DNA from: Mesorhizobium sp. dw_380
Lineage (GTDB): Bacteria; Pseudomonadota; Alphaproteobacteria; Rhizobiales; Rhizobiaceae
Assembly: GCF_018588885.1 (NCBI RefSeq)
Contig: NZ_JAFFIW010000010.1
Span: 1-64,000, forward strand
DNA: 64,000 bases
Direction of reading: 5' to 3'
Position 1 is the stretch's first letter. Every line of letters begins with the position of its first letter. Below are positions 9,344 to 17,947 of this stretch, piece by piece. The notes beneath the pieces were generated by a model. That model made no database searches. It was not told the origin of the DNA and saw only the letters and a list, made by a program, of their open reading frames with translations. A program made the position numbers and the translations under genes.

Positions 9344-11023
9344 TCAGGCTTGGTAGGTGATCTTGCCTCCGCAGATCGTCGTCACCGGGCGCAGCTTGTG
9401 CAGATCGGCCGGGGCCGTTTTCTCGATATCGGCCGACAAGACGACCAGATCCGCCATATAGCCCGGTTTCAGCGTGCCTTTGCGATACTCGGCGAATTCG
9501 GCATAGGCGCCCTCGACCGTGTATCCGGCAATCGATTCATGCAGCGAGAAGCTCTGGTCCGGGTCGCTTTCTGCCCATGGTTTGCGCATCACTGCCGCCT
9601 GAATGCCCAGGATCGGATCGATGGGCGACACCGGCCAATCCGAGGCGAAGACGACATGGGCGCCGGCGTTCTTCAGGGTGCGCCAGGCATAGCTCAGCGG
9701 CCAGCGGGCCTGCCCTATGCGCGACACCGTCGGCTCCAGCGGGAAATCCATGGCGCCGGGTGGATGTGGCGGCTGCATCGAGGCAATCACATTGAGCTCG
9801 GCGAAACGCGGCACGTCTGACGGGGTGATGACCTCGATATGTTCGACGCGATGGCGGCTGTCGCGCTTGCCATTGGCCTTTTGCGCCGCTTCGTAGCCGT
9901 CGAGCACGGCACGCACCGCGCCGTCACCGATCGAGTGGACCGCGATCTGCAGCCCGCGCCTGTCGACGGCAACCGCCAGATCGATGAACTGCTGCGGCGT
10001 GAACAGCGGCTCGCCGACCCAGTCCGGACGATCGGCATAGGGCTCGACCATCACCGCCGTCCAGGAATCGAGCACGCCGTCATAGAACACCTTGACCATG
10101 CCCGACGACAGCCACTCGCTGTCGTAGCGTTCGGCCATCACGGATGCCTTGTCGAGCATGTCGAGCGTCATGAAGTTCTTGTAGTGGAAGGGTATCTGCA
10201 CGCGGCAGGGCAAGCCTTCCTCGGCCTCGATCTCGGCCAGCAGTTCCAGCTGGTAGAGATTGCCGTCCATGTTCTGGATCGAGGTGATGCCGTGGCGCGC
10301 GCACCAGGCGAGCCCGCGCCGCATGATGTCGCGGTCGGCGGCCCGTTCGGCCGCGGACGGCATCGGGTCGGGCTCGCCGCCGGTCGCCAGCCCCAGCCGC
10401 ACCCGGCCCTCGCCGGCGAGATCGAGCACCGGACCAAAGGCTTCGCCCTCGCGCAATTCGCCATTGGCCAAGCCATCGTCACCCATGACGATCTCATTGC
10501 CCGGACCGAGCGTCTGGCCTTGCAGGATGCCGGCCATGTCCAGCGCCTTGGTGTTGGCCCACATCGTGTGGTGATCGGGAGCGGCCATGACGAAAGGCCG
10601 ATCCGGCAGGATCGCGTCGAGATGGTGGCGAGTCACCCGCTCGTCGCCAAGTACTGTGTAGTCGACGCCCTGCCCGACCAGCATCGTGACATTGGGCCGT
10701 GTCGATGCATAGTCGCGGATCGCCTTTTGCAGCGCCTCGAACCCGTGGACACCCGACAGCTGCAGATGGTCGAGCTCGGCCGCGCCTGAAAACAGATGCA
10801 TATGGGCTTCGATGAAACCCGGGATCACCGAACCGCCCTTGGCGTCGACGACCTTGGTGGCCGGTCCCTTGAGCTCTTCGATGGAGGCGCGGCTGCCGAT
10901 GGCGATGATGGCGCCGTCCTTGACGGCAACGGCCTCGGCGGCGGGATTGTCATCGTCCATGGTCAGCACAAGACCGTTGATGACGATCAGATCCGCATTG
11001 TGACCCGCACCCGTGACTGACAT
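9344..11023 (-). CDS. YtcJ-like metal-dependent amidohydrolase
   Basis: 559 aa, the usual size for the YtcJ subgroup of the amidohydrolase superfamily. Opening strand NADLIVINGLVLTMDDDNPAAEAVAVKDG is followed by the metal-binding motif IPGFIEAHMHLFSG. Later metal or catalytic histidines are visible in LQIAVHSIGDGAVR and RHRVEHIEVI, and the late Asp in VVFASDWPVSPIDP. No signal peptide. The start MSVTGAGHN is fixed by GCGGAG just upstream; the frame opens 13 codons earlier. It is divergent from a TetR gene with 256 bases between, so that regulator may control it. Substrate unknown. Confidence 0.85.
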   Translation of the reverse strand: MSVTGAGHNADLIVINGLVLTMDDDNPAAEAVAVKDGAIIAIGSRASIEELKGPATKVVDAKGGSVIPGFIEAHMHLFSGAAELDHLQLSGVHGFEALQKAIRDYASTRPNVTMLVGQGVDYTVLGDERVTRHHLDAILPDRPFVMAAPDHHTMWANTKALDMAGILQGQTLGPGNEIVMGDDGLANGELREGEAFGPVLDLAGEGRVRLGLATGGEPDPMPSAAERAADRDIMRRGLAWCARHGITSIQNMDGNLYQLELLAEIEAEEGLPCRVQIPFHYKNFMTLDMLDKASVMAERYDSEWLSSGMVKVFYDGVLDSWTAVMVEPYADRPDWVGEPLFTPQQFIDLAVAVDRRGLQIAVHSIGDGAVRAVLDGYEAAQKANGKRDSRHRVEHIEVITPSDVPRFAELNVIASMQPPHPPGAMDFPLEPTVSRIGQARWPLSYAWRTLKNAGAHVVFASDWPVSPIDPILGIQAAVMRKPWAESDPDQSFSLHESIAGYTVEGAYAEFAEYRKGTLKPGYMADLVVLSADIEKTAPADLHKLRPVTTICGGKITYQA

Positions 11024-11279
11024 CGCAACTCCGCGCTTTTGATGACCGACCGTGACCGACAACCCTGCCCAACGACCTGCCGCTCCACCGGAGCGGCGCC
11101 ATGGAACAAAAATCGATGCCAGTGCGCTGTCTTCGAAATTCCCCTTGTTATCCCTGGGACAGCGTGGATAAAGAATGCGACTGATTATTCGCGTTTGTCA
11201 ACATGCGGAATTTAGAATGTATTGTGGACAGCACCCCGCGCCTGTGTTGGGGCCGGGCGGGGAACGAGGACATCAAGCA

Positions 11280-11933
11280 GTGAAGCGCAGTCTCGACCGC
11301 AAAACCAGGATAGCGCTCGAACCACGCAAGCAGCCGCGGCAACAACGGTCGAGCAAGGTGGTCGACAGGATACTCGACGCGGCGCTGATCTTGACGCGGG
11401 AGCAAGGAACCAAGACGCCGACGACGCTCGCCATTGCGCAGCGCGCGGGCCTGTCGGTCGGTTCGGTCTACCAGTACTTTCCCAACAAGGAAGCCATTCT
11501 TCTGGACCTTGCCCGGCGCTGGCTATCCTCCTTCCCGAAGGTGATCGAAAGGCGCATCAAGGTCGCCCCGCCCACAAACCGCGAAGAGTTTCGGCGGGAA
11601 GTGCGCAAGCTCTTCACCGATACGTCCAGGCTCTATCTCGACAACGCCACCCTGATGCCGGTGATCGAGGCCATTTCAGGCAACGCCGACCTCCGGCCGA
11701 TCCAGAACGAATATGACGACCAGATCATCGCCCTCTACGCGGCATGGCTGCGGCATGTGAACCCGGCTCTTGAAGACAAAGTCGCCAGCCGGCTCGGCGT
11801 GGTGATGATGGAGGTCGGGCACGCCTGCCGGCTTATAGGGCTGAAAAAAGATCGCAGGACATACGACCTCATCGAGGACGATGTGGAAACCATGTGGCTC
11901 GCTCTGGTGAACCCTTATCTCAACCTTGACTGA
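11280..11933 (+). CDS. TetR/AcrR family transcriptional regulator
   Basis: 217 aa. The N-terminal helix-turn-helix is clear: RQQRSSKVVDRILDAALILTREQG, then TTLAIAQRAGLSVGSVYQYFPNKEAIL, the family signature. The C-terminal half is a ligand-binding helical domain with no recognised ligand. The GTG at 11280 is chosen as start because GAGGA lies nine bases upstream; the open frame extends 35 codons further with atypical composition. It is divergent from the amidohydrolase and 23 bases upstream of the acetylpolyamine amidohydrolase, which it probably co-transcribes with and may regulate. Confidence 0.88.
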   Translation: MKRSLDRKTRIALEPRKQPRQQRSSKVVDRILDAALILTREQGTKTPTTLAIAQRAGLSVGSVYQYFPNKEAILLDLARRWLSSFPKVIERRIKVAPPTNREEFRREVRKLFTDTSRLYLDNATLMPVIEAISGNADLRPIQNEYDDQIIALYAAWLRHVNPALEDKVASRLGVVMMEVGHACRLIGLKKDRRTYDLIEDDVETMWLALVNPYLNLD

Positions 11934-11956
11934 TTCCGCATTTCGAGAGGAATTTT

Positions 11957-12988
11957 ATGAAGACTGTCTATTCGCCGCTTCACGTCGGTCATGCCGGCCA
12001 GATGGAACTGGTCACATCAGCCATCGTGCCGGGCTTCGAGAAGCCCTCGCGGGCCGAGTTCATCAAGGCGCGGGTCGAAAGCGAGAAGCTGGGCCCGATC
12101 GTCCTGCCGCTCGAGCACGATCTCACCGCCGCCAAGCGCATCCACAAATCAGACTACATCGACTTCCTGCCGACGGTCTGGCCGCAATGGGTGGCCTCCG
12201 GCCACGAGGGCACGGCCATGCCCTTCACCTGGCCGACACGTGGCCTGCGCGGCGATGTGCCGCCAAAGCGTGTCGATGCGCTGCTCGGCTACTATTCCTT
12301 CGATGCCGGCGCCACCTTCGTCGAAGGCACATGGGCCGCGATCAAATCGTCGTATGACGTGGCGTTGACAGCAGCCGGCCTGGTCAAGGGCGGCGAGAGG
12401 TCGGCCTTCGCGCTTTGCCGTCCGCCCGGCCACCATGCCGGGGCCGGCTTCATGGGCGGCTATTGCTACATCAACAACGCCGCCGTCGCCGCGCAGTGGT
12501 TCCGCGACCAGGGCGCCAAGCGCGTCTCCATCCTCGACGTCGACTACCATCATGGCAACGGCACGCAGGAAATCTTCTATGACCGCGCCGACGTGCAGGT
12601 TCTCAACCTGCATGGCGACCCGATGGTCGAATATCCGTTCTTCCTCGGCCATGCCGATGAACGTGGGGCCGGCGCGGGCGAAGGTTTCAACATCAACTAT
12701 CCCATGCCCTTCGGCACCGGCTGGGACGCCTGGAACGCCTCGCTCGAAGATGCCTGCGCCAAGCTCGCCGCCTACGCGCCCGAGATCGTCATCGTCTCGC
12801 TCGGCGTCGACACTTTCGAGAAGGACCCGATCAGCCAGTTCAAGCTGAAAAGCCCCGACTATCCCAAGATCGGCCGCCGCATCGCCAAGCTCGGCCTGCC
12901 GACGCTGTTCGTCATGGAAGGCGGCTATGCCGTCGAGGAGATCGGCGTCAACGCTGTCGGTGTGCTGACCGGTTTCGAGGACCGCTAA
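11957..12988 (+). CDS. Acetylpolyamine amidohydrolase (class II histone-deacetylase-like fold)
   Basis: 343 aa, the expected length for bacterial acetylpolyamine deacetylases. Family signatures: RPPGHHAGAGFMGGYCYINNAA (catalytic histidine pair), LDVDYHHGNGTQEIFY (zinc Asp and His), and SLGVDTFEKDPISQFKL (second zinc Asp). EGGY near the end supplies the conserved tyrosine. Expected reaction: release of acetate from acetylated putrescine, cadaverine or spermidine. GAGAGGAATTTT precedes the ATG. The upstream TetR gene and the nearby polyamine-type transporter suggest uptake and use of (acetyl)polyamines. Confidence 0.88.
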   Translation: MKTVYSPLHVGHAGQMELVTSAIVPGFEKPSRAEFIKARVESEKLGPIVLPLEHDLTAAKRIHKSDYIDFLPTVWPQWVASGHEGTAMPFTWPTRGLRGDVPPKRVDALLGYYSFDAGATFVEGTWAAIKSSYDVALTAAGLVKGGERSAFALCRPPGHHAGAGFMGGYCYINNAAVAAQWFRDQGAKRVSILDVDYHHGNGTQEIFYDRADVQVLNLHGDPMVEYPFFLGHADERGAGAGEGFNINYPMPFGTGWDAWNASLEDACAKLAAYAPEIVIVSLGVDTFEKDPISQFKLKSPDYPKIGRRIAKLGLPTLFVMEGGYAVEEIGVNAVGVLTGFEDR

Positions 12989-13036
12989 GCCTGCGCCCAA
13001 AAGCGGCAGCCGCTCTCGAAGAAAACAGACAAGGAA

Positions 13037-13058
13037 AAGGGCGGCATCAGCCGCCCTT
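13037..13058 (+). terminator. Rho-independent-type hairpin after the deacetylase gene
   Basis: A 9-bp perfect stem AAGGGCGGC/GCCGCCCTT with a four-base loop, 48 bases after the stop codon. The following bases are TATA rather than a full T-run, so termination may be partial. Confidence 0.65.
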
Positions 13059-13161
13059 TATACGCTCAGGCCCCTATTAGCCCACCGGAAACAGCCGCTG
13101 GCCGATATGGCCAGCTTGCACAGTCCCCGCATTTTCGCATCTCAACGATCACGAAAATCGC

Positions 13162-13239
13162 CTCCTGAGTCGCTCCTGAGTCCACCAGATTCGATTTTGT
13201 CAAATCGCGTTTGATGTCAGATTCATCTGCAGGTAGATT
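13162..13239 (+). promoter_or_regulatory. Candidate visN control region: tandem 10-mers and a promoter-like pair
   Basis: The 10-mer CTCCTGAGTC occurs twice with one base between (13162-13171 and 13173-13182), a spacing of one helical turn. Downstream, TTGATG (13211-13216) and TAGATT (13234-13239) are separated by 17 bases, each matching sigma-70 consensus at four of six positions, and TCAAA/TTTGA is a small palindrome overlapping it. The rest of the stretch from 13059 to 13468 holds no convincing gene; the frame upstream of visN is Arg-rich and has no ribosome site. Confidence 0.4.
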
Positions 13240-13468
13240 AGACCCGAATCAGCCGGTCCTCGGGGGGCGCGGCGACCACCCAAAGTCTCACGTTCCGGAA
13301 TTTTTCCGGCGCCAGACGCGGACGGCTTCGCGTTCCCTGAATGGATTCCGTCTGGTTGGGCGCGGCCCCGCGCCTCGTGTGTGTCTCGTAAAAGTAACGC
13401 GTTTTCGGGTTCGGCGGCTGGCTCTCCAGCATCCGGACATCAGAATCGATTCCGGCCAAAAGCAGCAG

Positions 13469-14179
13469 ATGAGCAGTCCCGCCGCGCCTCTTCGATCCGA
13501 TACACTGGGCTCGCGCCTGACGTCGCGCGGCGATCTCACCAGCTTCTTCATGGAACTGACCGCCGAGATCGGCGCCGACAGCTACATGCTGGTCGCCATC
13601 GTCCACGACCAGGATCGCAACGACGCGCGCATCGTCTCCTCGAACTGGATCTTCGACGCCATCGAACTGATCGGCAAGCGGCTGATCGCCAGCCTTGCCC
13701 AGGGCACGCTCACCGTCGCGCCCGGCATCCGTCCGAGGCCGCTGGTGGCGGCCGAGGCGCCCGATGCCAACGGGCTGGTCTCAGGCGAAGAGGCCCGCCT
13801 CCTCGACGTGCTTGGCCATGCCGAAATCTATTCGCTCAGACTGAATGTCGGCCGCCAGCGCCTGTTCGCGCTGTTCTCGGCGGCGACAGCCGGCCAGATC
13901 GACCAGCCGGCGCTGATGAAGGCGCAGCTGAAATGCTGCTACGCGCTTTCGCATATCCCGCAGCTGATCGCCGCCGCGGCGATGCAGGATCCGTTGTCGG
14001 ATCGCGAGCGCGAATGCCTGTTCTGGGTCTCGGAAGGCAAGACCACCGATGAGGTGGCCGTCATCCTTGGCGTCTCCTCCAACACCGTAAACAGCTACAT
14101 CACCCACGCCATCCAGAAATTCGCGGCCAGCAACCGTGCGATGGCCATCGCCACGGCGATCAGGAGTGGCATCATTTGA
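13469..14179 (+). CDS. visN: LuxR-type flagellar master regulator VisN
   Basis: 236 aa, close to the size of S. meliloti VisN. N-terminal ligand-type domain, then a C-terminal LuxR helix-turn-helix: LSDRERECLFWVSEGKTTDEVAVILGVSSNTVNSYITHAIQKF. Established in S. meliloti: VisN and VisR act together at the top of the flagellar and chemotaxis cascade, upstream of rem. Gene order (visN-visR beside the flhB operon) matches. The start MSSPAAPLRS is preferred because the open frame upstream is Arg-rich and unlike protein, but no Shine-Dalgarno is visible, so the N-terminus is uncertain. It overlaps visR by four bases. Confidence 0.88.
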   Translation: MSSPAAPLRSDTLGSRLTSRGDLTSFFMELTAEIGADSYMLVAIVHDQDRNDARIVSSNWIFDAIELIGKRLIASLAQGTLTVAPGIRPRPLVAAEAPDANGLVSGEEARLLDVLGHAEIYSLRLNVGRQRLFALFSAATAGQIDQPALMKAQLKCCYALSHIPQLIAAAAMQDPLSDRERECLFWVSEGKTTDEVAVILGVSSNTVNSYITHAIQKFAASNRAMAIATAIRSGII

Positions 14180-14946
14180 AACAGGCCGACATCAAGGACG
14201 CCGCGGAGGCCCTTTTCAACGAGCAGCGCAGCCCCTTCGGCGCCTTCTCGCTCGGCTCCGAAACGCATCACGCCGTCAGCATTCCTGACGCCGTGCGCCG
14301 CTGCCGCTGGATATCAGTCGACATCAACGCCTCGGCCTTCGGCCTGTTCTTCGTCAGTCCGTCGCCGGAACGGGCGCGGCTCGTGCCATGCTTTGATTCC
14401 GATTATCCCGGCGTTGCGGTGGCGACGAAATTCATTTCAGGCGCCAATGGCGAGGAGATCGTGCGCCACAACCGCCTGTCGACCGAACCGCGCTGGTGGA
14501 CCGATGACGGCGTGGCGGCCATGGCCGAAATGTTCGGCAATCTCGCCTGGACCGCACAGATGGCGCCACTGACGCCTGGCTCCAGCGGCATAGCCTTTCC
14601 CGTCCATGCGGATCGCGGCCAATGCGGCCTGGTCGTTTTCCTGGGGTCGGAGATGGTGCTGTCGCAGGATGCACTCTACGAAATCCACGCCCGCTGCTTC
14701 TCCCTATTCGCCGCTGTCGCCCGTATTCGTCCCGGCGACACCGGCAGGGCACGCTCGATCTCCAAGCGCGAACTCGAATGCCTGAAGCTGACCGCCAACG
14801 GCAACACCAGCGAAGAAATCGCGCGGCTTCTGAAGCTGTCGGTGCACACGGCCAACCAGTATCTGACGCAGTCGACCCAGAAGCTCAACGCCGTCAACCG
14901 CAACCAGGCGGTCGCCAAGGCGCTGCGGCTCGGTCTGATCGAATAG
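14176..14946 (+). CDS. visR: LuxR-type flagellar master regulator VisR
   Basis: 256 aa partner of VisN. The C-terminal helix-turn-helix is ISKRELECLKLTANGNTSEEIARLLKLSVHTANQYLTQSTQKL. The N-terminal domain is distantly similar in layout to VisN. Translation starts at TTG within a TTGA overlap with the visN stop codon, so its synthesis should depend on ribosomes finishing visN; this would help keep the two subunits in proportion, as expected for a heteromeric regulator. No independent ribosome site is obvious. Confidence 0.88.
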   Translation: MKQADIKDAAEALFNEQRSPFGAFSLGSETHHAVSIPDAVRRCRWISVDINASAFGLFFVSPSPERARLVPCFDSDYPGVAVATKFISGANGEEIVRHNRLSTEPRWWTDDGVAAMAEMFGNLAWTAQMAPLTPGSSGIAFPVHADRGQCGLVVFLGSEMVLSQDALYEIHARCFSLFAAVARIRPGDTGRARSISKRELECLKLTANGNTSEEIARLLKLSVHTANQYLTQSTQKLNAVNRNQAVAKALRLGLIE

Positions 14947-14969
14947 TGCTTGCAGCCGGATAAGGTGCT

Positions 14970-15404
14970 TCAAAAGGCCAGCGGCTCGACTTTGCGGATA
15001 CGCGCCTGTTCGATCACCGCCTCCAGAAGTGTCGTATTGTGCTCGGGGTCTTCGCCAGGCTTTTCGAACGAAACGTAATTGACCGCGACCGAGTTGCCGG
15101 TCTCGCCGAGCGTCAGCTGGAAATAGACGGTCACCCCGGGCGGCCTGAGTTCCAGGTCGAGCACGATGCGCGGGCTGCCGCTCCAGTCGACATGCGCCTC
15201 GCCGCCATGGCCGAGCCTGAGCGTGCCCGGCTTGAAGAACAGCTCCACCGCTGAATCGACCAGGTCCGACAGGCAGGCGAAATGCTCCAGCCGGATGAAG
15301 GCGATGTAGTCGGCGACATCGATCAGCCTCAGTTCGCCAACCACCTGCTCGATGGCGCTGGCGACGATGATCTCACGGGATTTTGCGTGCGGTTGGCGGT
15401 TCAT
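14970..15404 (-). CDS. Conserved hypothetical protein at the end of the motA-flhB operon
   Basis: 144 aa, soluble, no signal peptide or membrane segment. Not assigned to a family. It reads as a mixed alpha/beta fold with segments such as GEAHVDWSGSPRIVLDLELRPPGVTVYFQLTL. Its ATG overlaps the flhB stop (ATGA), so it is the last gene of motA-fliM-fliN-fliG-flhB and is probably translationally coupled. The S. meliloti locus has an unassigned gene at the equivalent place between visR and flhB (recalled, not checked). The conserved position suggests a flagellar or motility role, unknown in detail. Confidence 0.8.
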   Translation of the reverse strand: MNRQPHAKSREIIVASAIEQVVGELRLIDVADYIAFIRLEHFACLSDLVDSAVELFFKPGTLRLGHGGEAHVDWSGSPRIVLDLELRPPGVTVYFQLTLGETGNSVAVNYVSFEKPGEDPEHNTTLLEAVIEQARIRKVEPLAF

Positions 15405-16483
15405 GAAATCTGTCTGCGCTCAGCCTTTTTCGAGTAGACGATCCGCACCAGTTCGGCGACGGCCTGGTAGAATTGCGACGGGATCACATTATCGACCGAA
15501 ACTTGCTTGTACATGGAGCGGGCGAGCGCAACGTCCTCGAAGATCGGAATGTTGTGTTCCCGGGCGATCTCGCGGATCTTCAGCGCCACCAGATCCTGTC
15601 CCTTGGCCACCACGAGCGGTGCCGAATCCTCGTCGCGCACATATTTCAGCGCGATCGAGAAGTGGGTCGGATTGGCGATGATCAGCGTCGCGCGCGGCAC
15701 CGCCGTCATCATCCGCTTGCGCGCGCGGTCGCGCGCCAGCGAGCGCAGCCGCGACTTGACGATCGGGTCGCCCTCGGACTGCTTGAACTCGTCCTTGACC
15801 TCCTGTTTGCTCATGCGCAGGTCCTGCTTCCAGTGGAAGCGCGACCAGACGATGTCGATCGCCGCGATCAGTCCCATGACGAAGACGATCGCCACCAGTA
15901 TGTCGACCGCGATGCCGCGAATGACGAGCCCGAAAGCGACCGGATTGGTGATCATCCCGGCGAGCAGCTTGCGGTGATCCTCCGACAGCGTGAAGACGAG
16001 CACGGCGATGGCGAAGCCCACCTTTGCCAGGGACTTCAGGAATTCGACCCAGCCCTGGGCACCGAACATCCGGTTCCAGCCCTTGACGATCGAGATGCGC
16101 GAAAGCTGCGGCCTGATCCGCTCGCCGACGAATTGCGGCATGTTCTGCAGCACCGAAGCGCCAATGCCGGCGACAGTCAGCAGCACCAGCAGGCTGACGA
16201 GGGCGCGGCCCACTTCCAGCATGACGAGCTTGTAGAGCGCGATGACATCGGTCTCCGTGTCCATCGGCCAGGCTTCCGGCTTCTCCAGGAACATCGACAG
16301 GAACATACCGAGATCGACGATGGCGTCCCTGGCATAGAAGACGGTGAACACTAGTATGGCGACGAAGGAGGCGAGGATCGCGGTTTCCTTCGAATGGGGC
16401 AGCTTGCCCTGTTCGATGGTGTCGCGGATCTTCTTTTCCGTCGCCTCTTCGGTTTTGGAGTCCTTGTCGACGGCGTCGGCCAT
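15401..16483 (-). CDS. flhB: Flagellar type III export switch protein FlhB
   Basis: 360 aa inner-membrane component of the flagellar export gate. Four hydrophobic segments lie in the first ~215 residues (e.g. ETAILASFVAILVFTVFYA). The autocleavage motif NPTH is present at residues 271-274 in RATLIIANPTHFSIALKY, and the cytoplasmic domain follows to the C-terminus. Established role: self-cleavage switches export from rod/hook to filament substrates. It lies three bases after fliG and overlaps the next gene by four. Confidence 0.95.
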   Translation of the reverse strand: MADAVDKDSKTEEATEKKIRDTIEQGKLPHSKETAILASFVAILVFTVFYARDAIVDLGMFLSMFLEKPEAWPMDTETDVIALYKLVMLEVGRALVSLLVLLTVAGIGASVLQNMPQFVGERIRPQLSRISIVKGWNRMFGAQGWVEFLKSLAKVGFAIAVLVFTLSEDHRKLLAGMITNPVAFGLVIRGIAVDILVAIVFVMGLIAAIDIVWSRFHWKQDLRMSKQEVKDEFKQSEGDPIVKSRLRSLARDRARKRMMTAVPRATLIIANPTHFSIALKYVRDEDSAPLVVAKGQDLVALKIREIAREHNIPIFEDVALARSMYKQVSVDNVIPSQFYQAVAELVRIVYSKKAERRQIS

Positions 16484-16486
16484 GCC

Positions 16487-17497
16487 TTAGGCGGCGTTCT
16501 GCGTCGAGGGAAGTTCGAATGCGCCTTCGCGCGACAGCCGGATGGTGGTCGAAACGATGGTCTTGCGCGCCGCCAGGATGTCGGCTGCCGGAATGCCATC
16601 CGACCCCTGCCCGAGTTCGGCTTCGATCATGCGCCGCGAGCGCGCGCCGATCGCCGACAACACCGCTTCGGCGAGTGCCGCCGATGTGCCGCGCAGCGCC
16701 AGCGTGACCAGCTCGGTCGACAGTCCATCGAACAGCAGCACGCGCGCCTTCTGAGTGAGCAACGGCAGGTCGTCGAAAGCGAAAAGCCTTGCCCGCACAC
16801 CGTCGAGGTCGGGCGTGCCGGCGGCTTCCAGATCTTGCATGACCTCGTCGAGCTGTGACTTCTCCAGCTCGTTGAGCACACTGGCGACGCGTGCCTGCCC
16901 AGCCGACGTGTCCTTGGTCGAGGTTTCCGACAGCACGCTGGCGCGCAGCCGGTTCTCGACGATCCTGGTGGCGGCGGGCGGAACATTGGCCATCGTCACC
17001 ATGCGCTTGATGATTTCGCCGCGCATCGGCTTCGTCAGCGTCAAAAGCACGCTCGCCGCCGCCTGCGGCGCCAGCTTCGACAGCACCATGGCAGCCGTCT
17101 GCGGATGTTCGCCGGCCAGGAAGGCGCCCAGCCGCGAGGGTTCGAGCTTTTCGAGATCGGGCCAGATCGGTGGCGGCCCTTCAGGCGCCGCCTCCGGCTT
17201 CTTGTTGCCCATGATGGCGCTCATCTCTTCGGGCGACAGCGACTCGTTGAGGATCGTGTCCATCCTGTCGGCGGAATCGAGCAGGCCGGCACCCTCGGTG
17301 AACTCGGCCTCGAATTCGGCGACGATGCGCTCGAGATCGCTCTGCGGAATGGTCCTGAGCAGCCGCGCGCCCTCGATCAGCGCCTTCAGCTCTTCCTGCT
17401 TGAAAAATTTCAAGAGACGGCTGGCCGACGGCTTGCCCATCGCCACCAAAATGGCGGCGGCCTTCTGTGCGCGCGTCAGGGTAGTCAGCGTCGTCAT
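16487..17497 (-). CDS. fliG: Flagellar motor switch protein FliG
   Basis: 336 aa cytoplasmic switch-ring protein. The opening RAQKAAAILVAMGKPSASRLLKFF is typical of the FliG N-domain, the middle domain includes PQTAAMVLSKLAPQAAASVLLTL (compare the EHPQ motif, here GEHPQTAAMVL), and the C-terminal torque domain ends at LPSTQNAA. It contacts FliF (encoded at 33 kb) and MotA. The start MTTLTTLTR follows GAGAGG; the open frame begins 13 codons earlier. Part of the motA-fliM-fliN-fliG-flhB operon. Confidence 0.94.
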   Translation of the reverse strand: MTTLTTLTRAQKAAAILVAMGKPSASRLLKFFKQEELKALIEGARLLRTIPQSDLERIVAEFEAEFTEGAGLLDSADRMDTILNESLSPEEMSAIMGNKKPEAAPEGPPPIWPDLEKLEPSRLGAFLAGEHPQTAAMVLSKLAPQAAASVLLTLTKPMRGEIIKRMVTMANVPPAATRIVENRLRASVLSETSTKDTSAGQARVASVLNELEKSQLDEVMQDLEAAGTPDLDGVRARLFAFDDLPLLTQKARVLLFDGLSTELVTLALRGTSAALAEAVLSAIGARSRRMIEAELGQGSDGIPAADILAARKTIVSTTIRLSREGAFELPSTQNAA

Positions 17498-17543
17498 GCT
17501 GCCTCTCGCTTCCGCTGCCAACGGCAAGCCCCGCAATCCATGT

Positions 17544-17930
17544 CTAGGCGCCCTTCGTGCCGGCGATGATTTCGGTTAGTCTGATACCGAAGCGCGAGGG
17601 GTCGCTTTCGAGCACCGTGATCTCGCCGCGCGCGATCTTGCGGCCGTTGACCACGACGTCGACCGGTTCGCCGATACGGCGGTTGAGCGCCACCGTCGAC
17701 CCCTTCTGCAGCGCCATCAGGTCGGCAACCGCCATCTCGGTGCTGCCGAGGATGATCTGGACATCGACGGGGATGTTCATGATGACGTTCGAATTGGTCC
17801 CTGCGGCCGCCCTGAAGGCCGCATCGGGGCGCTGCTCCTCCTCATGCAGGACCCCGCGCAATTCCTCGATGGCGCGGTCGAGCTGCTCGTCCGGCTGGTC
17901 GAGTTCTGCTTCCACTTTGGTCTTGGCCAT
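17544..17930 (-). CDS. fliN: Flagellar motor switch protein FliN
   Basis: 128 aa with one C-terminal SpoA/FliN domain: [19 protein letters not shown] and then [24 protein letters not shown]. The acidic N-terminal ~45 residues are probably flexible. The start [10 protein letters not shown] is fixed by GGAG eight bases upstream; the long open frame ahead of it is the fliM gene in another phase. It forms the C-ring with FliM and FliG, whose genes flank it. Confidence 0.93.
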   Translation of the reverse strand: MAKTKVEAELDQPDEQLDRAIEELRGVLHEEEQRPDAAFRAAAGTNSNVIMNIPVDVQIILGSTEMAVADLMALQKGSTVALNRRIGEPVDVVVNGRKIARGEITVLESDPSRFGIRLTEIIAGTKGA

Positions 17931-17947
17931 GCGTCGTCTCCAAAAGC

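Noticed and set aside
13211..13468. N-terminal extension of VisN by 86 codons
   Set aside because: The stretch is Arg/Pro-rich, unlike the VisN family, and overlaps the candidate promoter.
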